Source: Arenicola marina
Lineage: Eukaryota > Annelida > Polychaeta > Arenicolidae
Assembly: GCA_964019135.1 (NCBI GenBank)
Contig: OZ025264.1
Location: 3,504,827-3,568,826, forward strand
Direction: 5' to 3'
DNA length: 64,000 nucleotides
The notes under the pieces were generated by a model. The model made no database searches. It saw only the letters and a list, made by a program, of their open reading frames with translations, and was not told the origin of the DNA. The translations under genes were made by a program, and so were the position numbers. Positions 36,095 to 47,658 of this stretch are shown piece by piece (within the stretch, counting starts at the first letter, position 1; every line of letters begins with the position of its first letter).

Positions 36095-38987
36095 GTGTCT
36101 AACGATGTCACCTCGTGTCTAACGATGTCTCCTCGTGTCTAACGATGTCTCCTCGTGTCTAACGATGTCTCCTCGTGTCTAACGATGTCTCCTCGTGTCT
36201 AACGCTGTCTAACGATGTCATATCGTGTGTAACGATGTCTCTTCGTGTCTAACGATGTCGCCTCGTATCCAACGCTGTCTAACGGTGTCTCCTCGTGTCT
36301 AAGTTTGTATCCTCCTGTCTAACTTTGTCTCCTCGTGTCTAACGCTGTCTAACGGTGTCTACTCGTGTCTAAGTTTGTATCCTCCTTTCTAACTTTGTCT
36401 CGTGTCTAACGCTCTCTAACGATGTCTCCTCGTGTCTAACGATGTCTCCTCGTGTCTAACGGTGTCTCCTCGTGTCTAACGGTGTCTCATGGTGTTTAAC
36501 GGAGTCTAAAGATGTCTCCTCGTATCTAACGGTGTCTCCTCGTGTCTAACGGTATCTCCTCGTGCCTAACGGTGTCTCCTCGTGTCTAACGGTGTCTCAT
36601 GGTGCTTAACGGAGTCTAACGATGCCTCCTCGTGTCTAACGGTGTCTCCTCGTGTCTAACGATGTCTCCTCGCGTCTAACGGTGTCTCCTCGTGTCTAAC
36701 GCTGTCTCCGTGTGTCTCACGGTGTCTCCTTGTGTCTAACGGTGTCTCCTCGCGTCTAACCGTGTCTCCTTGTGTCTAACGATGTCTCTTGGTGTCTAAC
36801 GGTGTCTCCAGATGTCTAACGGCGTCTCCTCGTGTCTAACGGTGTCTCCTCGTGTCTAACGATGTATCCACATGTCTAACGGCGTCTCCTCGTGTCTAAC
36901 GGTGTCTCCTCGTGTCTTACGGTGCCTTCCCCTGTCTAACGGTGTCTCCTCGTGTCTTACGGTGCCTCCTCCTGTCTAACGGTGTCTGCTCGTGTCTATC
37001 GGTGCCTAACGGTGTCTAGCGATGTCTCCTCGTGTCTAGCGGTGCCTCCTCGTGTCTAACGCTGTCTTCGCGTGTCTAACGGTGTCTCCTCGCGTCTAAC
37101 GGTGTCTTCTCGCGTCTAACGGTGTCTCCGCGTGTCTAACTGTGACTTCTCGTGTCTAACGGTGTCTCCGCGTGTCTAACGGTGTCTCTGCGTGTCTAAC
37201 GGTGTCTCCTCGCGTCTAACGGTGTCTTCTCGTGTCTAACCGTGTCTCCGCGTGTCTAACGCTGTCTTCGCGTGTCTAACGGTGTCTCCTCGTGTCTATC
37301 TGTGTCTCCGCGTGTCTAACGCTGTCTTCGCGTGTCTAACGGTGTCTCCTCGCGTCTCAAGGTGTCTCCTCGTGTCTAACGGTGTCTCCTCGCGTCTAAC
37401 AGTGTCTCCGCGTGTCTAACTGTGACTTCTCGTGTCTAACGGTGTCTCCTCGCGTCTAACGGTGTCTCCGCGTGTCTAACGGTGTCTCCGCGCGTCTAAC
37501 GGTGTCCCCTCATGTCTAACGGTGTCTCCTCGTGTCTAACGGTGTCTCCTCGTGTCTAGCGGTGTCTCCTCGTGTCTAACGGTGTCTCCTCATGTCTAAC
37601 GGTGTCTCGTCGTGTCTAACGGTGTCTCCTCGTGTCTAACGGTGTCTCCTCGCGTCTAACGGTATCTCCTCATGTCTAACGGTGTCTAACGGTGTCTCTT
37701 CGTGTCTAACTGTGTCTCCTCGTGTCTAGCGGTGTCTCCTCGTGTCTAACGGTGTCTCCGCGCGTCTAACGGTGTCTCTTCATGTCTAACGGTGTCTAAC
37801 GGTGTCTCTTCGTGTCTAACTGTGTCTCCTCGTGTCTAGCGGTGTCTTCTCGTGTCTAACGGTGTCTCCACGTGTCTAACGGTGTCTCCTCGTGTCTAAC
37901 GGTGTCTCTTCATGTCTAACGGTGTCTAACGGTGTCTCTTCGTGTCTAACTGTGTCTCCTCGTGTCTAGCGGTGTCTTCTCGTGTCTAACGGTGTCTCCT
38001 CGTGTCTAACGGTGTCTCCTCGTGTCTAACGGTGTCTCCTCGTGTCTAACGGTGTCTCATTGTGTCTAACTGTGTCTCCTCGTGTCTAACGGTGTCTCCT
38101 CATGTCTAACGGTGTCTAACGGTGTCTCTTCGTGTCTAACTGTGTCTCCTCGTGTCTAGCGGTGTCTTCTCGTGTCTAACGGTGTCTCCTCGTGTCTAAC
38201 TGTGTCTCCTCGTGTCTAGCGGTGTCTCCTCGTGTCTAACTGTGTCTCCTCGTGTCTAGCGGTGTCTTCTCGTGTCTAACGGTGTCTCCTCGTGTCTAAC
38301 GGTGTCTCCTCGTGTCTAACTGTGTCTCCTCGTGTCTAGCGGTGTCTCCTCGTGTCTAACTGTGTCTCCTCGTGTCTAGCGGTGTCTCCTCGTGTCTAAC
38401 GGTGTCTAACGGTGTCTCTTCGTGTCTAACTGTGTCTCCTCGTGTCTAGCGGTGTCTTCTCGTGTCTAACGGTGTCTCCTCGTGTCTAACTGTGTCTCCT
38501 CGTGTCTAGCGGTGTCTCCTCGTGTCTAACTGTGTCTCCTCGTGTCTAGCGGTGTCTTCTCGTGTCTAACGGTGTCTCCTCGTGTCTAACCGTGTCTCCT
38601 CGTGTCTAACTGTGTCTCCTCGTGTCTAGCGGTGTCTCCTCGTGTCTAACTGTGTCTCCTCGTGTCTAGCGGTGTCTCCTCGTGTCTAACGGTGTCTCCT
38701 CGTGTCTAACTGTGTCTTCTCGTGTCTAACGGTGTCTCCTCGTGTCTAACGGTGTCTCCTCGTGTCCAGCGGTGTCTTCTCGTGTCTAACGGTGTCTCCT
38801 CGTGTCTAACGGTGTCTCCTCGTGTCTAACGGTATCTTCTCGTGTCTAGCGGTGTCTTCTCGTGTCTAACGGTGTCTCCTCTAGTCTAACGTTGTCTAAC
38901 GGTGTCTAACTGTGTCTCCTCGTGTCTAACCCTGTCCCCGCGTGTCTAACGATGTCTAACTGTGTCTTGTGTGTAACTGTGTCTTGT
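36095..38987 (+). repeat. 20-bp minisatellite array, about 145 copies
   Basis: The unit is GTGTCTAACGGTGTCTCCTC. Left-hand units favour ACGATG, right-hand units CTAGCGGTGTCTTCTCGTG and CTAACTGTG. From about 37680 a multi-unit block (CTAACGGTGTCTCTTCGTG, CTAACTGTGTCTCCTCGTG, CTAGCGGTGTCTTCTCGTG) recurs many times. TAA in almost every unit prevents long open frames. Confidence 0.96.
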
Positions 38988-39267
38988 CCCTCGTGCGTTC
39001 CCATATAACAGGAAACGTGTCACCACGTTTGGGAAAAATGCAGGTGAAAGTCACATTTAACAGATCGAGGTAGAGACTTAGGGGGATTCTACTATTAAGC
39101 GACTCACCTCAATCATCCCTCCATCGCCCCTGTCCGCACGTCTCATAACACCCCCCCCCCCATCCCCCGCTCCCGCGCCCCTCTCCAACCCCTCCCCTTC
39201 CGGCTGTCACTAATTTCCCGTGAGTTTCGGGTGAGAAGGAAGCCTTTCAACCTGACACAGATAACCT

Positions 39268-39318
<51 letters not shown>

Positions 39319-39430
39319 AGAGAGAGAGAGAGAGAGAGCCAAAAAATAGCAAGACAGAAAGAGAAAATCATTGGAATCGCGGTAATGATCAGAGGACTTT
39401 GCGGTGAGGTGTATCTGTGTCAGGTTGCTC
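38988..39430. other. Spacer with poly-C and AG microsatellite
   Basis: Ordinary sequence to about 39120, an 11-base C-run (39151-39161), C-rich sequence to about 39200, then the AG tract described separately. No gene is recognised. Confidence 0.6.
39269..39338 (+). repeat. (AG)n microsatellite interrupted by a G-run
   Basis: About 20 AG dinucleotides, an 11-base G-run (39308-39318), then ten more AG. Confidence 0.97.
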
Positions 39431-41047
39431 CATTCAGCGTGCCCCTTCCAGCCCCTTTCAGCGTGCCCCTTTCAGCGTGCCCCTTTCAGCGTGCCCCTTT
39501 CAGCGTGCCCCTTTCAGCGTGCCCCTTCCAGTGTGTCCCTTTCAGCGTGCCCCTTTCAGCGTGCCCCTTCCAGTGTGCCCCTTTCAGCGTGCCCCTTTCA
39601 GCGTGCCCCTTCCAGTGTGCCCCTTTCAGCGTGCCCCTCCCAGCCCCTTTCAGCGTGCCCCTTCCAGTGTGCCCCTTTCAGCGTGCCCCTCCCAGCCCCT
39701 TTCAGCGTGCCCCTTCCAGTGTGCCCCTTTCAGCGTGCCCCTCCCAGCCCCTTTCAGCGTGCCCCTTTCAGCGTGCCCCTTCCAGTGTGCCCCTTTCAGC
39801 GTGCCCCTCCCAGCCCCTTTCAGCGTGCCCCTTCCAGTGTGCCCCTTTCAGCGTGCCCCTTCCAGTGTGCCCCTTTCAGCGTGCCCCTTCCAGTGTGCCC
39901 CTTTCCGCGTGCCCCTCCCAGCCCCTTTTAGCGTGCCCCTTTCAGCGTGCCCCTTCCAGTGTGCCCCTTTCAGCGTGCCCCTTCCAGTGTGCCCCTTTCA
40001 GCGTGCCCCTTCCAGCGTGCCCCTTCCAGCATGCCCCTTTCAGCATACCCCTTTCAGCGTGCCCCTTCCAGCATGCCCCTTTCAGCATACCCCTTTCAGC
40101 GTGCCCCTTCGAGCGTGCCCCTTCCAGCGTGCCCCTTTCAGCATACCCCTTTCAGCGTACCCCTTCCAGCGTACCCCTTTCAGCATACCCCTTCCAGCGT
40201 GCCCCTTTCAGCGTGCCCCTTACAGTGTGCCCCTTTCAGCGTGCCCCTCCCAGCCCCTTTCAGCGTGCCCCTTCCAGTGTGCCCCTTTCAGCGTGCCCCT
40301 CCCAGCCCCTTTCAGCGTGCCCCTCCCAGCCCCTTTCAGCGAACCCCTTCCAGCGTACCCCTTTCAGCATACCCCTTCCAGCGTGCCCCTTTCAGCGTGC
40401 CCCTTCCAGTGTGCCCCTTTCAGCGTGCCCCTCCCAGCCCCTTTCAGCGTGCCGCTTCCAGCGTGCCCCTTTCAGCGTGCCCCTTCCAGTGTGCCCCTTC
40501 CAGTGTGCCCCTTTCAGCGTGCCCCTCCCAGCCCCTTTCAGCGTGCCCCTTCCAGTGTGCCCCTTTCAGCGTGCCCCTCCCAGCCCCTTTCAGCGTGCCC
40601 CTTTCAGCGTGCCCCTTCCAGCGTGCCCCTTTCAGCGTGCCCCTCCCAGCCCCTTTCAGCGTGCCCCTTCCAGTGTGCCTCTTTCAGCGTGCCCCTCCCA
40701 GCCCCTTTCAGCGTGCCCCTTCCAGTGTGCCCCTTTCAGCGTGCCCCTTCCAGTGTGCCCCTTTCAGCGTGCCCCTTTCAGCGTGCCCCTTCCAGCATGC
40801 CCCATTCAGCATACCCCTTTCAGCGTGCCCCTTCCAGCATGCCCCTTTCAGCATACCCCTTTCAGCGTGCCCCTTCCAGCGTGCCCCTTCCAGCGTGCCC
40901 CTTTCAGCATACCCCTTTCAGCGTACCCCTTCCAGCGTACCCCTTTCAGCATACCCCTTCCAGCGTGCCCCTTCCAGCGTGCCCTTTTCAGCGTGCCCCT
41001 TTCAACGCACCCCTTTCAGCGTACCCCTTTCAGCGTACCCCTATCAG
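39431..41047 (+). repeat. 14-bp minisatellite array, about 115 units
   Basis: The unit is CCCCTTTCAGCGTG, with CCCCTTCCAGTGTG, CCCTTTCAGCATAC and shortened CCCCTCCCAG forms (10 bp). It ends abruptly at 41047 and abuts the inverted 43-bp array with almost no spacer. Frames are open forward in all three registers, giving S-V-P-L-x-A-C-P-F-Q-type products, which I do not treat as coding. Each unit reads as a pyrimidine tract followed by CAG. Confidence 0.96.
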
Positions 41048-41049
41048 GG

Positions 41050-41770
41050 GCCAAGGGAGAGGTGAAGTGGGCAGGGAGAGGTGTCCATGGGCGGGAGAGG
41101 TGAGGGGAAGTGGGCAGGGAGAGATATCCATGGGCGGGAGGGTTGAGGGGAAGTGGGCAGGGAGAGGTGTCCATGGGCGGGAGAGGTGAGGTAAGTGGGC
41201 AGGGAGAGGTGTCCATGGGCGGGAGAGGTGAGGGGAAGTGGGCAGGGAGAGGTGTCCATGGGCGGGAGAGGTGAGGTGAAGTGGACAGGGAGAGGTGTCC
41301 ATGGGCGGGAGAGGTGAGGTGAAGTGGGCAGGGAGAGGTGTCCATGGGCGGGAGAGGTGAGGTGAAGTGGACAGGGAGAGGTGTCCATGGGCGGGAGAGG
41401 TGAGGTGAAGTGGACAGGGAGAGGTGTCCATGGGCGGGAGAGGTGAGGTGAAGTGGGCAGGGAGAGGTGTCCATGGGCGGGAGAGGTGAGGTGAAGTGGA
41501 CAGGGAGAGGTGTCCATGGGCGGGAGAGGTGAGGTGAAGTGGACAGGGAGAGGTGTCCATGGGCGGGAGAGGTGAGGTGAAGTGGGCAGGGAGAGGTGTC
41601 CATGGGCGGGAGAGGTGAGGTAAGTGGGCAGGGAGAGGTGTCCATGGGCGGGAGAGGTGAGGGGAAGTGGGCAGGGAGAGGTGTCCATGGGCGGGAGAGG
41701 TGAGGGGAGGTGGGCAGGGAGAGGTGTCCATGGGCGGGAAAGGTGAGGTGAAGTGGGCAAGGAGAGGTAT
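41050..41770 (-). repeat. Inverted copy of the 43-bp family, about 17 units
   Basis: The + strand unit GGGAGAGGTGTCCATGGGCG plus GGAGAGGTGAGGTGAAGTGGG is the reverse complement of the 43-bp unit at 30995-35669, including the same TTCCCC/TTCACC and TGTCC/TGCCC alternatives. A block from about 41150 to 41280 resembles 41580-41700, including the shortened GAGGTAAGTGGG unit. Confidence 0.95.
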
Positions 41771-41994
41771 GGGCGAGAGGGTGAGAGATTGAGACCGGAC
41801 AGATACAGAGACAAAAAACCAACAGAGTGTGTCTGGAGACCAAATGGGGAAGGAGGGAATCGCAGTGAGACCTGAAGCACCATCGTGACACCCACACAGC
41901 GCACTCTCTGGGTATCACGTATCAGACCCCCTTGCATCAGTTCCAATAATGAAGCCACTAGATGTAAAAAGCTGCTTCCCATAGATGACACGAG

Positions 41995-44900
41995 GCTAAG
42001 TGTCAGACCCCTCACTGCCCTGAGACCACACGACGTCCACTCCCGTTATACAAGGTAAGTGTCAGACCCCCCACTGCCCTGAGACCACACGACGTCCACT
42101 CCCGTTATACAAGGTAAGTGTCAGACCCCTCACTGCCCTGAGACCACACGACGCCCACTCCCGTTATACAAGGTAAGTGTCAGACCCCTCACTGCCCTGA
42201 GACCACACGACGTCCACTCCCGTTATACAAGGTAAGTGTCAGACCCCCCACTGTCCTGAGACCACACAACGCCCACTCCCGTTATACAAGGTAAGTGTCA
42301 GACCCCCCACTGCCCTGAGACCACACGACGTCCACTCCCGTTATACAAGGTAAGTGTCAGACCCCTCACTGCCCTGAGACCACACGACGTCCACTCCCGT
42401 TATACAAGGTAAGTGTCAGACCCCCCACTGCCCTGAGACCACACGACGTCCACTCCCGTTATACAAGGTAAGTGTCAGACCCCCCACTGCCCTGAGACCA
42501 CACGACGTCCACTCCCGTTATACAAGGTAAGTGTCAGACCCCTCACTGCCCTGAGACCACACGACGTCCATTCCCGTTATATAAGGTAAGTGTCAGACCC
42601 CCCACTGTCCTGAGACCACACGACGTCCACTCCCGTTATACAAGGTAAGTGTCAGACCCCTCACTGCCCTGAGACCACACGACGTCCACTCCCGTTATAC
42701 AAGGTAAGTGTCAGACCCCCACTTCCCTGAGACCACACGACGTCCACTCCCGTTATACAAGGTAAGTGTCAGACCCCCCACTGCCCTGAGACCACACGAC
42801 GCCCACTCCCGTTATACAAGGTAAGTGTCAGACCCCCCACTGCCCTGAGACCACACGACGTCCACTCCCGTTATACAAGGTAAGTGTCAGACCCCCCACT
42901 GCCCTGAGACCACACGACGTCCACTCCCGTTATACAAGGTAAGTGTCAGACCCCCCACTGCCCTGAGACCACACGACGTCCACTCCCGTTATACAAGGTA
43001 AGTGTCAGACCCCCCACTGCCCTGAGACCACACGACGTCCACTCCCGTTATACAAGGTAAGTGTCAGACCCCCCACTGCCCTGAGACCACACGACGTCCA
43101 CTCCCGTTATACAAGGTAAGTGTCAGACCCTCCACTGCCCTGAGACCACACGACGTCCACTCCCGTTATACAAGGTAAGTGTCAGACCCCCCACTGCCCT
43201 GAGACCACACGACGTCCACTCCCGTTATACAAGGTAAGTGTCAGACCCTCCACTGCCCTGAGACCACACGACGTCCACTCCCGTTACACAAGGTAAGTGT
43301 CAGACCCTCCACTGCCCTGAGACCACACGACGCCCACTCCCGTTATACAAGGTAAGTGTCAGACCCTCGCTGCCCTGAGACCACACGACGTCCACCCCCG
43401 TTATACAAGGTAAGTGTCAGACCCCCCACTGCCCTGAGACCACACGACGTCCACTCCCGTTATATAAGGTAAGTGTCAGACCCCCCACTGTCCTGAGACC
43501 ACACGACGTCCACTCCCGTTATACAAGGTAAGTGTCAGACCCTCCACTGTCCTGAGACCACACGACGTCCACTCCCGTTATACAAGGTAAGTGTCAGACC
43601 CCCACTGCCCTGAGACCACACGACGTCCACTCCCGTTATACAAGCTAAGTGTCAGACCCCCCACTGTCCTGAGACCACACGACGTCCACTCCCGTTATAC
43701 AAGGTAAGTGTCAGACCCTCCACTGCCCTGAGACCACAGGACGTCCACTCCCGTTATACAAGGTAAGTGTCAGATCCCCACTGCCTTGCGACCACACGAC
43801 GTCCACTCCCGTTATACAAGGTAAGTGTCAGACCCTCCACTGCCCTGAGACCACACGATGTCCACTCCCGTTATACAAGGTAAGTGTCAGATCCCCACTG
43901 CCCTGAGACCACACGACGCCCACTCCCGTTATACAAGGTAAGTGTCAGACCCTCCACTGTCCTGAGACCACACAACGTCCACTCCCGTTATACAAGGTAA
44001 GTGTCAGACCCCCACTGCCCTAAGACCACACGACGTCCACTCCCGTTATACAAGGTAAGTGTCAGACCCTCCACTGCCCTAAGACCACACGACGCCCACT
44101 CCCGTTATACAAGGTGAGTGTCAGACCCTCCACTGCCCTGAGACCACACGACGCCCACTCCCGTTATACAAGGTAAGTGTCAGACCCTCCACTGTCCTGA
44201 GACCACACGACGCCCACTCCCGTTATACAAGGTAAGTGTCAGACCCTCCACTGTCCTGAGACCACACGACGCCCACTCCCGTTATACAAGGTAAGTGTCA
44301 GACCCTCCACTGCCCTGAGACCACACGACGCCCACTCCCGTTATACAAGGTAAGTGTCAGACCCTCCACTGTCCTGAGACCACACGACGCCCACTCCCGT
44401 TATACAAGGTAAGTGTCAGACCCTCCACTGCCCTGAGACCACACGACGCCCACTCCCGTTATACAAGGTAAGTGTCAGACCCTCCACTGTCCTGAGACCA
44501 CACGACGCCCACTCCCGTTATACAAGGTAAGTGTCAGACCCTCCACTGCCCTGAGACCACACAACGCCCACTCCCGTTATACAAGGTAAGTGTCAGACCC
44601 TCCACTTCCCTGAGACCACACGACGCCCACTCCCGTTATACAAGGTAAGTGTCAGACCCTCCACTGCCCTGAGACCACACGACGCCCACTCCCGTTATAC
44701 AAGGTAAGTGTCAGACCCTGCTCTGCCCTGAGACCACACGACGCCCACTCCCGTTATACAAGGTAAGTGTCAGACCCTCCACTGCCCTGAAACCACACGA
44801 CGTCCACTCCCGTTATACAAGGTAAGTGTCAGACCCTCCACTGCCCTGAGACCACACGACGCCCACTCCCGTTATACAAGGTAAGTGTCAGACCCTCCAC

Positions 44901-46323
44901 TGCCCTGAGACCACACGACGCCCACTCCCGTTATACAAGGTAAGTGTCAGACCCTCCACTGCCCTGAGACCACACGACGCCCACTCCCGTTATACAAGGT
45001 AAGTGTCAGACCCTCCACTGTGTTGGGGCCACACGACGCCCACTCCCGTTATACAAGGTAAGTGTCAGACCCTCCACTGCCCTGAGACCACACGACGCCC
45101 ACTCCCGTTATACAAGGTAAGTGTCAGACCCTCCACTGCCCTGAGACCACACGACGCCCACTCCCGTTATACAAGGTAAGTGTCAGACCCTCCACTGCTC
45201 TGAGACCACACGACGCCCACTCCCGTTATACAAGGTAAGTGTCAGACCCTCCACTGCCCTGAGACCACACGACGCCCACTCCCGTTATACAAGGTAAGTG
45301 TCAGACCCTCCACTGCCCTGAGACCACACGACGCCCACTCCCGTTATACAAGGTAAGTGTCAGACCCTCCACTGCCCTGAGACCACACGATGCCCACTCC
45401 CGTTATACAAGGTAAGTGTCAGACCCTCCACTGCCCTGAGACCACACGATGCCCACTCCCGTTATGCAAGGTAAGTGTCAGACCCTCCACTGTCCTGAGA
45501 CCACACGACGCCCACTCCCGTTATACAAGGTAAGTGTCAGACCCTCCACTGCCCTGAGACCACACGACGCCCACTCCCGTTATACAAGGTAAGTGTCAGA
45601 CCCTCCACTGCCCTGAGACCACACGACGCCCACTCCCGTTATACAAGGTAAGTGTCAGACCCTCCACTGCCCTGAGACCACACGACGCCCACTCCCGTTA
45701 TACAAGGTAAGTGTCAGACCCTCCACTGTCCTGAGACCACACGACGCCCACTCCCGTTATACAAGGTAAGTGTCAGACCCTCTACTGCCCAGAGACCACA
45801 CGACGTCCACTCGCGTTATACAAGGTAAGTGTCAGACCCCCCACTGCCCTGAGACCTCATGACGCCCACTCCCGTTATACAAGGTCAGTGTCAGACCCTC
45901 CACTGCCCTGAGACCACACGACGCCCACTCCCGTTATACAAGGTAAGTGTCAGACCCTCCACTGCCCTGAGACCACACGACGCCCACTCCCGTTATACAA
46001 GGTAAGTGTCAGACCCTCCACTGCCCTGAGACCACACGACGTCCACTCCCGTTATACAAGGTAAGTGTCAGACCCTCCACTGCCCTGAGACCACACGACG
46101 CCCACTCCCGTTATACAAGGTAAGTGTCAGACCCTCCACTGTCCTGAGACCACACGACGTCCACTCCCGTTATACAAGGTAAGTGTCAGACCCCCCACTG
46201 CCCTGAGACCACACGACGTCCACTCCCGTTATACAAGGTAAGTGTCAGACCCTCCACTGCCCTGAGACCACACGACGCCCACTCCCGTTATACAAGGTAA
46301 GTGTCAGACCCTCCACTGCCCTG
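41995..46323 (+). repeat. 59-bp minisatellite array, about 73 copies
   Basis: The unit runs GTGTCAGACCCTCCACTGCC, CTGAGACCACACGACGCCCA, CTCCCGTTATACAAGGTAA. Left-hand units are mostly GACCCCCCACTG with ACGTCCAC; right-hand units mostly GACCCTCCACTG with ACGCCCAC, with the shift near 44.1 kb. Near 44.24-44.56 kb, CTGTCCTG and CTGCCCTG alternate, a 118-bp two-unit repeat. Nearly every unit contains CAAGGTAAGT. Rare exceptions are CAAGCTAAGT near 43647, GGTGAGT near 44114 and GGTCAGT near 45883. Confidence 0.97.
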
Positions 46324-46724
46324 TTGTTACAGTAACTGTTACAGTTACAGTACACGGTTATTGTATGACACCACTGCTCACAGTAATTGTACTTGGTTAA
46401 TGCACACGGTTACTGCTGCAGTGGTTACTGTAATGTTGATTACATGTGGCGTGAGTGCGCTGACTGGTAATTTACCAATCGTACTGATCGCTTTTAGATT
46501 GATGTAAAGAGGAGAATCGTGCTGAACGCGGTATATTGGCATATGAGCCTAACCGTACCACCTCCTGACCCCCAGCCCCCCCCCCCCCCCGCCCCCTCCC
46601 CTCTCCAATAGCTGACGCGTGACATAATCAGCTCAATTCATATGCATCGAGAAAACAGTGTTGTGTTGCCGCAGCACGGGCCCAAGGCGGTCTTTTTCTC
46701 TTCCGTTCTGGCCACAACGTTCGG
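46324..46724. other. Non-repeat spacer
   Basis: A patch of GTTACAGTAAC-like short repeats lies at 46326-46440, a 15-base C-run at 46576-46590, and otherwise unremarkable sequence. No gene is recognised. Confidence 0.6.
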
Positions 46725-47658
46725 AGCCGGCTAGCTGTCCGCCCTTAATGTCATTAACACATGGATGCGGGGAGCTGTCAGCCCTTAATGCCATTAACAC
46801 ATGAAGGCGGCGAGCTGTCAGCCCTTAATGCCATTAACACACGGATGCGGGGAGCTGTCCGCCCTTTATACCATTAACACAGGGATGCGGGGAGCTGTCA
46901 GCCCCTAATGCCATTAACACACGGATGCGGGGAGCTGTCAGCCCTTAATGCCATTAACACACGGATGCGGGGAGCTGTTAGCCCTTAATGTCATTAACAC
47001 ACGGAGACGGCGAGCTGTCCGCCCTTAATGTCATTAACACACGGAGGCGGCTAGCAGTGAGCCCTTAATGCCATTAACACACGGATGCGGGGAGCTGTCC
47101 GCCCTTAATACCATTAACACATGGATGCGGGGAGCTGTCAGCCCCTAATGCTATTAACACACGGATGCGGGGAGCTGTCAGCCCTTAATGCCATTAACAC
47201 ACGGATGCGGGGAGATGTTAGCCCTTAATGCCATCAACACACGGAGGCGGCGAGCTGTCCGCCCTTAATGTCATTAACACACGGATGCGGGGAGCTGTTA
47301 GCCCTTAATGCCATTAACACACGAAGACGGCGAGCTGCCCGCCCTTAATGCCATCAACACACGGAGGCGGCGAGCTGTCCACCCTTAATGTCATTAACAC
47401 ACGGAGGCGGCAAGCTGTCCGCTCTCAATGTCATTAACACACGGAGGCGGCGAGCTGTCCGCCCTTAATGCCATTAACACACGGAGGCGGCGAGCTGTCC
47501 GCCCTTAATGCCATTAACACACGGAGGCGGCGAGCTGTCCGCCCTTAACGTCATTAACACACGGAGGCGGCGAGCTGTCCGCCCTTTATGTCATTAACAC
47601 CCGGAGGCGGCGAGCTTTGCGCCCTTAATGCCATTAACACACGGAGGCGGCGAGCTGG
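46725..47658 (+). repeat. 40-bp minisatellite array, about 23 copies
   Basis: The unit is GCCCTTAATGCCATTAACAC followed by ACGGAGGCGGCGAGCTGTCC. Left units prefer GGATGCGGGGAGCTGTCA, right units GGAGGCGGCGAGCTGTCC. Most units keep the palindromic core TTAATGCCATTAA or a variant with the same half-sites. It runs directly into the next array. Confidence 0.96.
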
